In this document: positions 18,401 to 26,000 of the stretch, in pieces | Numbering within the stretch: the stretch's first letter is position 1 | How the letters are laid out: each line of letters opens with the position of its first letter | NCBI RefSeq assembly: GCF_000023865.1 | Contig: NC_013159.1 | Location: 2,072,001 to 2,136,000, forward strand | DNA: 64,000 nucleotides | From: Saccharomonospora viridis DSM 43017 | GTDB taxonomy: Bacteria; Actinomycetota; Actinomycetes; Mycobacteriales; Pseudonocardiaceae | Direction of reading: 5' to 3' | Translations under genes and position numbers: made by a program | Notes under the pieces: generated by a model | Seen by the model: only the letters and a program-made list of their open reading frames with translations | Database searches by the model: none | What the model was told of the DNA's origin: nothing

Positions 18401-18514
18401 CGCCACCACATCAACATGCTCGGCCGGTATTCGTTCCTGCTCCCCGCCGATCTGGCCCAGGGCCTGCGGCCGCTGCGTGATCCGTCCGAGCCCGACGAGG
18501 ACAACGAACGGTGA
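15428..18514 (+). CDS. tnpA: Tn3-family transposase TnpA
   Basis: A 1028-residue transposase, close to the family norm of about 1000. The start is TTG at 15428 with AAAGG eight bases upstream. The N-terminal part (EFLPDEQAAAYGRLP, AELERFFFLDD) is the DUF4158-type DNA-binding region that reads the inverted repeats. The C-terminal DDE catalytic domain shows Asp715 (ASVDGMRF), Asp788 (VTDTASYSD) and Glu918 (NLQEGRHALARR). The enzyme catalyses replicative transposition into a cointegrate, which the recombinase at 21605-22579 should resolve. The frame is intact, so the element may still be active. Its 3' end converges on the methyltransferase gene with an 18-base gap. Confidence 0.96.
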   Translation: MPVEFLPDEQAAAYGRLPEVLSRAELERFFFLDDVDRGLVEAKRRDYNKLGFALQLVTVRNVGAFLDDPLDVPVELVDYLAEQLGIVDSSCVKSYGEREKTRFEHVWELRQAGGWHEFSVVENELGEWIEARAWTTGDGPKALFDVAVSWLRERKVLLPGVTRLVRLVAARREAANRRLWETLCDLLDDEQRAALDGLLEVPEGHRNSRLDTLRRPPVRVSGPAMVDALQRASEILGLGFVEVDTEVVPPRRLAELSRYGVQGKASLLRRHGDSRRAATLLATVVYLQTRAVDDALDLLDVLIASKLLARAERESAKEKLRTLPKLGKASAKLAAALGVLLEVTGAHDGLAEQAADDGDTIEPVSLAQVWAEIEAVVPRAELAEALVAVVELAGPLDSDADEAWRAELVKRFVTVRPFLPLLCEVIRFGAAPEGRQVLAALRDLPRLWGGGRNKVARSEIDEQLLIGSWRRLVLHAPELEPGTIDWRAYTFCVLEQFHRCLRRRDIFAVNSSKWGDPRAKLLAGSAWTTAKPVVLSSLGLPPDPNEHLDECAELLDATFREVTAGLPENTAVRFDEDGRLHLSALPAEAEPPSLANLRALTNRMLPRVDLPEVLLEVFSWTGADQAFTSITGGEARLADLHITIAALLVSESCNIGWTPVIKHSVPALTRDRLAHVDATYLRMDTLKAANTFLIEHQARIGLAQVWGGGHVASVDGMRFVVPVQTINARHNPHYWGQKRGATWLNMVNDQAAGLAGKVVAGTPRDSLHVLDVLYDRDGGQKPQMIVTDTASYSDIVFGLLTLAGYTYAPQLADLPDQKLWRIDTRADYGPFTTAARGRIDLDRIRRHWEDILRVVASIHTGAVRAHDVIRMLSRDGHPTPLGEAIAHYGRIHKTLHVLRMVDDTGYRRDIKAQANLQEGRHALARRIFHGQRGELRQRYYEGMEDQLGALGLVLNAIVLFTTRYLDAAITELRAGGYEVHDEDAARLSPFVRHHINMLGRYSFLLPADLAQGLRPLRDPSEPDEDNER

Positions 18515-18532
18515 CACCCCGCTCGGGGTGGC

Positions 18533-19153
18533 TTAGGGCCGGTAGGTGGCCACCCCGAGCACGTACCGGCCGCGGCGGCGGGTCAGGTACTGCTGGTCGA
18601 CGACGAGATGGTGGCGTGCCAGCTCGGAGAGGAATTCCTCGGCGGTGAAGCGGTTCTCGGCCGGGTGGTCGAACAGCAGCCGGTAGGTAGAGGTGGCCAG
18701 GGCCAGGGCGGTGACTTCGTCGAAGTAGAACCGCCCGCCCGGGGTGAGGACGCGGGCGATCTCGGCCAGGGCGTCGGGCCAATGGGGGATGTGGTGGATG
18801 ATCGCGAAGTCGAACACCGCGTCGTAGCGGGAGAGGGGCTCGCCCAGCGTGGTGTGCAGGTCGGTGGCGCTGCCCTGGGCGAGGCGGACCCGCTGGCCGT
18901 AGCGGCGGGTCAGGCGCCGCCGGGCCCGGGTGATCATCGCGGGGTCCAGGTCGATCGCGTCGACGTGGCCGGCGCCGAAACGGTCCAGGATCAGCTGGGT
19001 GCCGTAGCCCGGCCCGCAGCCCAGCTCCAGCACCCGCGCCCCGGGTGGCAGCGGCCCGCCGAGCCGGCGCATCCACGGCACCTCGTAGTAGCGCTGCAAC
19101 CACCGCCGGGGCGGGGAGTTGACCAGCGCGGTCTCGACCCGGTTCATCAACAT
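18533..19153 (-). CDS. Class I SAM-dependent methyltransferase (transposon cargo)
   Basis: A 206-residue methyltransferase. Motif I is VLELGCGPGYG, followed by an acidic loop AIDLDPAM, motif IV-like FDFAIIHHIPHW and the post-motif ARVLTPGGRFYF. The ATG at 19153 is preferred (AGGTG upstream); 19180 would add nine residues and collide with the divergent promoter. It lacks the Cys set of the arsenite methyltransferase ArsM, so arsenic methylation is unlikely. It is divergent from the CmtR-like gene with only 44 bases between the start codons, so both are probably controlled from one operator. Its substrate and its role in metal resistance are unknown. Confidence 0.9.
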   Translation of the reverse strand: MLMNRVETALVNSPPRRWLQRYYEVPWMRRLGGPLPPGARVLELGCGPGYGTQLILDRFGAGHVDAIDLDPAMITRARRRLTRRYGQRVRLAQGSATDLHTTLGEPLSRYDAVFDFAIIHHIPHWPDALAEIARVLTPGGRFYFDEVTALALATSTYRLLFDHPAENRFTAEEFLSELARHHLVVDQQYLTRRRGRYVLGVATYRP

Positions 19154-19185
19154 CACAACACCTCGATTGCATCGTCCCATATTGC

Positions 19186-19191
19186 TATTAT
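19186..19191 (+). promoter_or_regulatory. Putative -10 box giving a leaderless cmtR-like transcript
   Basis: TATTAT ends seven bases before the ATG at 19198, so transcription would start at or beside the start codon. No ribosome-binding site precedes that ATG. The surrounding 44-base AT-rich gap must also carry the regulator's operator. Confidence 0.5.
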
Positions 19192-19197
19192 CGGGTT

Positions 19198-19596
19198 ATG
19201 ACGATGAATAGCATGGAGGGGTGCCTGGCGTCGAGCCCGCCGGGCGCGAACCTGGATCCGGCTGTGGCGTTGTTTCACAGCCTGTCGGACGCCACGCGGT
19301 TGGCGATCGTGCAGCGCCTGGCCGGCGGGGAGGCCCGGGTCGCCGATCTGATCGCCGAGCTGGGGCTGGCGCAGTCGACGGTGTCGGCGCACGTGGCGTG
19401 CCTGCGGGACTGCGGGCTGGTCGTGGGGCGCCCGCAGGGGCGGCAGGTGTTCTACAGCCTGGCCCGCCCGGAGCTGATGGACCTGCTGGCCTCGGCTGAG
19501 ACGCTGCTGGCCGCGACCGGCAACGCGGTGGCGCTGTGCCCGACCTACGGCACCGACACCACCGGTGATACCGAGAACGGGGAGGTCGTGCGGTGA
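19198..19596 (+). CDS. CmtR-like ArsR-family cadmium/lead sensor
   Basis: A 132-residue ArsR winged-helix repressor. The core is FHSLSDATRLAIVQRL, the recognition helix QSTVSAHVACLRDCGLV and the wing GRPQGRQVFYSL. Its Cys pattern is that of mycobacterial CmtR: a CxxxC pair in the recognition helix (ACLRDC) and a distal Cys in the C-terminal tail (ALCPTYG). In CmtR these three Cys bind Cd(II) or Pb(II) and release DNA. The last codons overlap the GTG of the metal ATPase (GTGA), so sensor and pump are co-translated. The start at 19198 appears leaderless. Cadmium/lead sensing is inferred from the conserved Cys positions. Confidence 0.92.
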   Translation: MTMNSMEGCLASSPPGANLDPAVALFHSLSDATRLAIVQRLAGGEARVADLIAELGLAQSTVSAHVACLRDCGLVVGRPQGRQVFYSLARPELMDLLASAETLLAATGNAVALCPTYGTDTTGDTENGEVVR

Positions 19597-21563
19597 GCGA
19601 CGCCTGCGGCTGCGGCAGCGACGAGCCCCGCACCGGCGAGGAAGAAGAGCGCGAGCCGGAACGGCTCTGGCAGGTCAGCGAACTGCGCTTCGCCGCGATC
19701 GCCGGGGTGCTGCTGCTGGCCGGATACGCGGTGGAGTGGGCCGGGGCGGGCTCCACACTGGCGCTGGCCCTGAAGGCGCTGGCCTTGGTCGCCGGGGCCT
19801 ACACCTTCGTGCCCTCCACGCTGAAGCGACTGGCCCAGGGCAAGATCGGGGTCGGCACCCTGATGACCATCGCCGCGGTCGGCGCGGTGATCCTGGGTGA
19901 GGTCGGCGAGGCCGCGATGCTGGCCTTCCTCTACTCCATCAGCGAGGGCCTGGAGGAATACTCCCTGGCCCGCACCCGCCGCGGGCTGCGGGCGCTGCTG
20001 TCCCTGGTCCCCGAGGAAACCACGGTGCTGCGCAACGGCAGCGAGACCGTGGTGGCCCCGTCCGAGTTGCGGGTCGGGGACCGGATGCTGGTCAAGCCCG
20101 GGGAGCGCATCGCCACCGACGGCGTGATCCGCACCGGCCGCACCGCGCTGGACGTCTCCGCGATCACCGGCGAGTCCGTGCCGGTCGAAGCGGGCCCCGG
20201 CAGTGAGGTGTTCGCCGGGTCGATCAACGGCACCGGGGTGCTGGAGGTCGAGGTCACCACGACCTCCGAGGACAACTCACTAGCGCGGATCGTGCGGATC
20301 GTGGAGGCCGAGCAGTCCCGCAAGGGCGCCAGCCAGCGCCTGGCCGACCGCATCGCCAAACCCCTGGTGCCCGGCGTCATGATCGCCGCCGCGCTCATCG
20401 CCGGAATCGGCAGCCTCCTCGGCGACCCGACCACCTGGATCGAACGCGCCCTGGTCGTGCTCGTGGCCGCCTCACCCTGCGCGCTGGCGATCTCCATCCC
20501 CGTCACCGTCGTCGCCGCCATCGGTGCCGCGAGCAAGCACGGTGTGCTGGTCAAGGGCGGCGCCGCGCTGGAGGCCCTCGGCCGCGTGCGGGGGGTGGCG
20601 CTGGACAAGACCGGCACCCTGACCCGCAACCAGCCCGCCGTGGTCGACGTCGCCACCACCGACGGGACCCCGCGCGAGCGGGTGCTCGAGCTGGCCGCGG
20701 CGTTGGAGGCCCGCAGCGAACACCCCCTGGCCCGCGCGATCCTCGCCGCCGTCGACGGCGAGACGATCACCCCCGCGGCCGACGTGGAGGCGGTCACCGG
20801 CGCCGGGCTGACCGGCCAGCTCGACGGCCGCCCGGTGCGGCTGGGCCGCCCCGGCTGGCTGGAAGCCGGGCCGCTGGCCGCCGAGGTGCAGCGCATGCAG
20901 CAGGCCGGGTCCACCGCCGTGCTCGTCGAGGACGACGGCCGCGTGATCGGCGCGATCGCCGTGCGCGACGAACTGCGCCCCGAAGCCGCCGAGGTCATCA
21001 CCCGGCTGTGCTCCGGCGGCTACCACGTCGCCATGCTCACCGGCGACAACCACGCCACCGCCACCGCCCTGGCCGCCGAAGCCGGTATCGACACCGTGCA
21101 CGCCGAACTCCGCCCGGAGGACAAGGCCCGCATCATCAGCGAACTGGGCGACCGGCGATCGATGGCGATGGTCGGTGACGGTGTCAACGACGCCCCCGCC
21201 CTGGCCACCGCCGACCTGGGCATCGCCATGGGCGCCATGGGCACCGACGTCGCGATCGAAACCGCCGACGTCGCCCTCATGGGCGAAGACCTGCGGCACC
21301 TGCCCCACACCCTCGACCACGCCCGCCGCGCCCGACGGATCATGCTGCAAAACGTCGGACTCTCCCTCGGGTTGATCATCGCTTTGATGCCGCTGGCGCT
21401 GTTCGGCGTCCTCGGCCTGGCCGCGGTGGTGCTGGTGCACGAGGTGGCCGAGGTCGTGGTCATCGCCAACGGGGTGCGCGCCGGCCGCGCCAAGCCGCTG
21501 CCCACACTGCCCGGCGGCAAGCCTGTGGCGGAGCGGCCCGCGACAGTGGGGGCCTCGGCGTAA
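19593..21563 (+). CDS. P1B-type heavy-metal efflux ATPase (CtpG-like)
   Basis: A 656-residue metal-pumping P-type ATPase in the cytoplasmic membrane. Core motifs are present: TGES (actuator), SPCA in the metal-site helix, DKTGTLT with the phosphorylated Asp, an HP pair (SEHPLA), and GDGVNDAP. The metal-site motif is SPC rather than the CPC of copper or classical zinc/cadmium pumps, and the last helix holds HEVAEVVVIANG. This resembles mycobacterial CtpG/CtpD-type pumps. The N-terminus lacks a full metal-binding domain but has a short CGC motif (residues 5-7). The GTG start overlaps the stop of the CmtR-like gene. Export of Cd(II)/Pb(II), or Co/Zn, is inferred from the partner sensor. Confidence 0.93.
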   Translation: MSDACGCGSDEPRTGEEEEREPERLWQVSELRFAAIAGVLLLAGYAVEWAGAGSTLALALKALALVAGAYTFVPSTLKRLAQGKIGVGTLMTIAAVGAVILGEVGEAAMLAFLYSISEGLEEYSLARTRRGLRALLSLVPEETTVLRNGSETVVAPSELRVGDRMLVKPGERIATDGVIRTGRTALDVSAITGESVPVEAGPGSEVFAGSINGTGVLEVEVTTTSEDNSLARIVRIVEAEQSRKGASQRLADRIAKPLVPGVMIAAALIAGIGSLLGDPTTWIERALVVLVAASPCALAISIPVTVVAAIGAASKHGVLVKGGAALEALGRVRGVALDKTGTLTRNQPAVVDVATTDGTPRERVLELAAALEARSEHPLARAILAAVDGETITPAADVEAVTGAGLTGQLDGRPVRLGRPGWLEAGPLAAEVQRMQQAGSTAVLVEDDGRVIGAIAVRDELRPEAAEVITRLCSGGYHVAMLTGDNHATATALAAEAGIDTVHAELRPEDKARIISELGDRRSMAMVGDGVNDAPALATADLGIAMGAMGTDVAIETADVALMGEDLRHLPHTLDHARRARRIMLQNVGLSLGLIIALMPLALFGVLGLAAVVLVHEVAEVVVIANGVRAGRAKPLPTLPGGKPVAERPATVGASA

Positions 21564-21578
21564 CCCGCAGCGAAACCC

Positions 21579-21613
21579 CGACGGTAGGGGCGGCCCGGCG
21601 GCCCCTACCGTCG
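21579..21613. terminator. Bidirectional hairpin between the ATPase and recombinase genes
   Basis: A 13-bp perfect stem (CGACGGTAGGGGC / GCCCCTACCGTCG) with a 9-base loop lies where the plus-strand ATPase and minus-strand recombinase converge. It contains the recombinase stop codon. Confidence 0.75.
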
Positions 21614-22579
21614 GCTGTCGCCGGGCGCCAACAGGCTGGTGATCTCGGCGAGCGCCTGGTCGGAGGGTTTGAAGTACCGGCGCAGGTTCTCCGGCTTCCT
21701 ATGCCGGGACTTCGCCATCAGCAGCAACAGGCTCGCTCCGGCCTCGCCGAGGTGCGTCAACGCGGAGTGGCGGAGCTCGTGCAGGTCCCAGCCCGTTCCT
21801 GGTCCCTGGAGTGCGGTGTGGGCATCCAGCAGAGCACGGGCCTGCCCGTAGGACAGCCGGGCCAGCCCGCTGTCCGGACACACATCACGGGGGCTGAGGA
21901 CCTTGCACGGGCCGGGGTGGCGGTGAGTGACAAACACCGGGCCCCGGCTGCGGCCCTTGAGCAGGCGCGGCAACAACCGGGCGGTGCCGGCATCCCAGTA
22001 GACGGTCTCTAACATGAAATCCGCGCGCCCCTGGCCCCGCCGACGGGCCCGGGCCGCACCCTTGGCCTTGACCGGGCAGCGGCGCCCGGCCAGGTCGAGA
22101 TCCTCGATGTTGATGCCGAGGATCTCCTCGGCGCGCGCGGCGCTCTCGTAGAGCATCCGGTACAGCGTCTTCTCCCGCAGGCCCACCTCCCGGTGTGCGA
22201 TCAGCCGGTCGATCGCCAGGCGAGACCGGACTGGGGTTTGCGAGTCCGGCACCGTCATCCGCTTGGTCCACCCCGGAACGCTCGGAGCATCGTGGCCACG
22301 TTCCCGGCACCAAGCCAACCACGACAACACCGCGGCGCGGCGGGCGTTCCACGTGTTGACCGCCGCGCCGCCCCACAGCAGTTCCAGCGCCTCACCGACC
22401 TCGTCATCGGCCACCGCCGCCAGCGGCCGGCGCTCGCCCAACCGGTCGGCGGTCTTGCCCACCCCGGCCCCGTAGGCACGGAACGTGTTCGGGTTGCCCA
22501 GCGAGTCGAGGAACAGCTCGGCCGCCCGACCGATGGTCAGCGCCGAGGGGTTCGTCGGCAGCGCGACGACGGTGGACAC
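21605..22579 (-). CDS. tnpI: Tyrosine recombinase, TnpI-like cointegrate resolvase
   Basis: A 324-residue tyrosine recombinase. The GTG at 22579 is preferred because AAGGGAG lies eight bases upstream; a GTG at 22618 would read through a half-site repeat. An N-terminal SAM-like core-binding domain ([16 protein letters not shown]) is followed by the catalytic domain. The first Arg is in [10 protein letters not shown], the H-x-x-R box is [10 protein letters not shown], a later His/Arg stretch is [12 protein letters not shown], and the nucleophile Tyr is in RRYFKPS. It sits at the right end of the transposon next to a palindromic core site and an extra half-site, the arrangement expected of a TnpI/IRS resolution module. 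Resolution of cointegrates is the inferred job. Confidence 0.9.
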   Translation of the reverse strand: MSTVVALPTNPSALTIGRAAELFLDSLGNPNTFRAYGAGVGKTADRLGERRPLAAVADDEVGEALELLWGGAAVNTWNARRAAVLSWLAWCRERGHDAPSVPGWTKRMTVPDSQTPVRSRLAIDRLIAHREVGLREKTLYRMLYESAARAEEILGINIEDLDLAGRRCPVKAKGAARARRRGQGRADFMLETVYWDAGTARLLPRLLKGRSRGPVFVTHRHPGPCKVLSPRDVCPDSGLARLSYGQARALLDAHTALQGPGTGWDLHELRHSALTHLGEAGASLLLLMAKSRHRKPENLRRYFKPSDQALAEITSLLAPGDSRR

Positions 22580-22592
22580 CCGCGTTCTCCCT

Positions 22593-22604
22593 TGCCGCAG
22601 ATAA
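22593..22604 (+). repeat. Accessory half-site of the resolution region
   Basis: TGCCGCAGATAA repeats exactly the left arm of the core palindrome at 22658-22690, in the same orientation and 53 bases away. It lies just upstream of the recombinase start codon, as accessory direct repeats do in TnpI systems. Confidence 0.7.
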
Positions 22605-22657
22605 CAGGGCCGCCTCACGCGCCGCCGCGGGGATGTTCCCGCAGGACATGATCAGCG

Positions 22658-22690
22658 ATGCCGCAGATAATAGGCCGTTATCTGCGGCAT
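22658..22690. other. Recombination core site (IRS-like) of the transposon
   Basis: A perfect inverted repeat with 13-bp arms (ATGCCGCAGATAA / TTATCTGCGGCAT) around a 7-bp spacer TAGGCCG. Arm and spacer lengths suit a tyrosine-recombinase crossover site. Binding by the recombinase encoded at 21605-22579 is inferred from position and symmetry. Confidence 0.75.
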
Positions 22691-22749
22691 GAGTTCACGA
22701 ACCTGCCGAAGCCGGCGTCGCGTTGATCAGCGACCAGGGACGACGAGGG

Positions 22750-22787
22750 CTTAGCGCCAGTTTCCGTTCCGATGTTCCTCAAACCCC
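22750..22787 (-). repeat. Right 38-bp terminal inverted repeat (IRR)
   Basis: The reverse complement begins GGGGTTTGAGGAAC and ends ACTGGCGCTAAG, matching 36 of 38 bases of the left repeat. Confidence 0.93.
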
Positions 22788-22792
22788 GTGTC
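22788..22792. repeat. Right target-site duplication of the transposon
   Basis: GTGTC, identical to 15282-15286. Confidence 0.92.
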
Positions 22793-22991
22793 AGGGGGTG
22801 GACTGGCGTTGGCGCAGGAAGGCCACATCGCCATCTTCGATGGCCGGGGTCAACCGGACCGGCATGTCCTGCGGGCAGGTGTCGGCGACGATCCGGTACT
22901 GCACCGCCTCAGGCGGACGCAAGGCATCGACCACCGTGCCGGCGGTGGACGCGGTGGACACGGCCCACACCCGACCGCGTGCCTCGACCAC
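22791..22991 (-). CDS. Small hypothetical protein next to the transposon insertion
   Basis: An open frame of about 66 residues from a GTG at 22991, ending in a TGA that overlaps the target-site duplication; because the duplication restores the same bases, the stop is unaffected by the insertion. The segment DALRPPEAVQYRIVADTCP and the ending AFLRQRQSTP have the codon bias of real genes here. Upstream in-frame sequence to 23144 overlaps the amidohydrolase and looks non-coding. No ribosome site is clear and I do not recognise a family. It could be a true small gene or the 3' remnant of a longer one. Confidence 0.4.
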   Translation of the reverse strand: MVEARGRVWAVSTASTAGTVVDALRPPEAVQYRIVADTCPQDMPVRLTPAIEDGDVAFLRQRQSTP

Positions 22992-23071
22992 GCCTGAGGA
23001 CGTTTTCGCAGCCCGGTGCAACAGCCGGGTTCCAAAGCGCCACGAGCCGCGAAACCGACCCGGCCTGGGCG

Positions 23072-26000
23072 CTAACGGCCAGGCCGGTCGTAGGCGCTGC
23101 AAGAGTGGGCGTGGTCGGCGGCGACCACCTCGGGGGCATGCCACCAGTAGCGGGCCCCGACCTTAGGGTCGGCCCACTCCGACACCACCGTGGCCGGGGC
23201 GGGAGCGGCCTCCTCGCCGGTGGCCGCGGCGGCCGTGGTGGCACCGTGGCCCCCGGTGTAGGGCCCCAACAGCTCGGCCAAGGTGTACAGGTGCCCGCCG
23301 ACCATGGTCGCCTCCACATTCATGGCCGCGTCGATGTCACGCAGCGGATTGCCCCGCACCAGGACCAAATCAGCGACCTTGCCCGGCTCCAGCGTGCCCA
23401 CATCCTCGGCGACCCCGAGATTCTCCGCGGCGTTCACGGTGGCGGTGCGCAGCGCATCGTACGGACTCCAGCCGTAGCCGACGAGTTCCCGCAGGTTGGC
23501 GTGCAACCCGGCCCCCACATACGCCAACGGCGCGTCGGTGCCCGCGACCACGCGACCACCCGCCTCGGCGACGGCCCGCAGAGCCCGCACCTCGCGACAA
23601 TCGGCGCTGTCACAGTCCGGATCGGCCGGTGCGGTGGTGTTGTCACGGGTGTCGGCGAGCAGTTTCTCGCGTGTCCACGACGGATACAGCGCCAGCCGCG
23701 GATCGGCGCTGATCTCCTCGGCCCCCAGGAACTCGGTGGTGAACAGTGTGGCCGTCACCGAACGCCCGCCTTGCCCGTAGAGGGCGACGACATCACCGTA
23801 GGAAGTGGCGGTGGCCGTGAGCGTGCGCGCGTAGCCGAGACGCTGGGTGGCGGCCAGGTGGGTGGTGCCGTCCTGGCCGAGGTGCGCACCGGGGGACAGG
23901 TAGTGCGACGCCGAGAGCACCCCCAGCTCGTGGGCCGCCTCGATCACCGTCCGCATGCGGTCGGCGGGCAACCGCACATAGGTTTTGATCATGTCGTAGT
24001 CGAGGGCCTCCGCCCGCGACAACTCCCGCTCCACCTGCTCATCACCGGTGGTGGGGCGCATGAAGTTGTAGTAGACGCGTGAGCCGTCGATCGGCTCCCC
24101 GGTGGCGTAGAAGCGGGGACCGACACGGGCACCGGAGTCGAGCGACTCGCGATCCTCCATCGCCCGATACACCTGATCACCCACCGACAGCGTGGAGGTG
24201 ATGCCGTAGGCGAGGCTGATCCGCCCCTGCCGATCACCGTAGAAACGGGACTCGTACTCCTGGTGGACATGGGAGTCCACCAGGCCGGGCATCACGGTGA
24301 ACTCGGATGCGTCGACGAACCGGCCACGGTGGTGGGTGCCCGCGCGGTGCGGGGTCACCGACTCGATGCGGTTGTCCCGCACGACGATGTCGACGTCGTG
24401 ACGCAGCCGTCGACTCTCACCGTCCCAGAACGCCCCGGCGTGGATGACGGTGCGACCCCGCGCGACATCGGGCCGATAAGACAAAGGCACGTCGACGTCA
24501 CGGGCCTTGCCGGTGGTGACGTCGGCCAGCCGCAGGGTTCCGTTCGACAGATACAGCAACCGGCGGCCATCCCCACTCCACGACGGCGCGTCGGCGACCT
24601 CACCGTTGAGTTCCCGGGCCGGACCGCGGGGAGTGCCGTCAGCGGCCACCGGCATGATCCGCAACGTGGAGTCGACCACGAACGCCACCTGCCGCCCGTC
24701 CGGCGACCACACCGGGCCGTCGTCGCCGCGCGTGGAGATCGAGGCGTGTTCCCCTCCAGGGGCGTGATAGGTCTGCTTCCCGGTGACGACATCGACGGTG
24801 AGGATCTGGCTGGTGCCTTCCCGGAACCGCGCCGAATACGGTTTGACCGCCACGAACGCCAACGTCTTGCCATCAGCCGACCAACTCGGGCGTCCGGGCC
24901 CGAACAGCGGCGGCACCAGCTGCCGCACCCGCCCGGTGCGCAGGTCGAGCACATAGGTGGCCCCATCCTGATCCTGGAAGGCCAGTTTCCTCCCGTCGGG
25001 GGAGAACGCAGGGGACACCTCAGCGCCGTCGAGCGCGGTCACCCGACGCTCCCGCCCGGTACGCAGATCCCGCACATACAGATCGGGCGTGCCGGCACGG
25101 TCGGCGGCGTAGGCCAGATACCGACCGTCAGGGGAGAACACCGGGTTGCTCTCAGCGAACCGATCGTGGGTGAGCCTGCGCGGTGTCCCGTCCAACGGCA
25201 TGAGCCACAGGTCGTTCAACGCGACGAACGCCACCTGCCGCGCGTCCGGCGACAACACCGGGGTGAGGATGCCGCGCACACGGTGGCGCGAACGATCGTC
25301 GAAATCATGCTCCTTGCGCCGATAGTCGACACGCGGCAACTCGAACGTCGCCTCGAACGGCACGTCGCGAGTGGTCCCCTCGGCGAGATCACGGATACGG
25401 AGCGCGCCGTCAGCGGTGTAGAGCAACCGGTGGTCGTCGAGCCACTCGGCAGCGAAGAGGAACACGTCCTCCCCCTCGGTGACGACACGCCCGTCGACGA
25501 CGAGATCGGCGCGGGTGTCCTCATGGCGCACGTAAGCCAGCCGCCCGCCATCCGGCGACCAGGAAGGAGCGTGCAGGGCCACCTCATCGCCGGGGGAGGG
25601 AACGAGGGTGCGGGTGGTGCCGTCAGCGGCCACCGCGGCGATCCCCTCGTCGGCGACGTAAACCAGGCTCCGCCCGTCGGGATGCCAGGCGGGGGTGTGC
25701 TCCTGCCCGGGATCGTCGGTGCGGCGGATGAGCTCACCGGTGGCCACATCGACGGTCCAGATGTCGTAGGAACCACCGCGATCGGACGAGAACGCGATCG
25801 TGGTGCCGTCAAAAGACCAACGGGGTTCCCGGTCGTCGAACCCACCGCGGGTGAGCTGCACCGGCTCGCTGCCATCGGGCTCAGCGATCCAGATGTGGAA
25901 ACGACCGTCGGCATAACCCTGATAGGCGATGCGACCGTCCGGGCCCACGTCGGGCATCGCGGCTTCGTCCTCCACCGAGGTCAGCCGCTCGGCCTCCCCA

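Larger units (their letters stand above)
15287..22787. mobile_element. Complete Tn3-family transposon, 7.5 kb, with metal-resistance cargo
   Basis: The element is bounded by 38-bp inverted repeats that start GGGG and end CTAAG, as in Tn3 itself, and is flanked by a perfect 5-bp duplication. Gene order is transposase (+), methyltransferase (-), CmtR-like ArsR (+), P1B ATPase (+), tyrosine recombinase (-), resolution site. All cargo frames are open. The undamaged ends and duplicated target imply a recent insertion. It landed between the LysR gene and a small hypothetical ORF. The tyrosine recombinase in place of a serine resolvase puts it with the TnpI-carrying minority of the family (Tn4430/Tn5401 type). 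Confidence 0.93.

Noticed and set aside
15287-22787. Reading the metal genes as a resident genomic operon with a separate insertion sequence
   Set aside because: They lie between matching 38-bp repeats with one target duplication, so they are cargo of a single element.
22992-23144. Longer version of the small minus-strand ORF beside the transposon
   Set aside because: The added N-terminal residues are Arg/Pro-rich shadow-like sequence and overlap the amidohydrolase coding end; only the 3' part has plausible coding bias.
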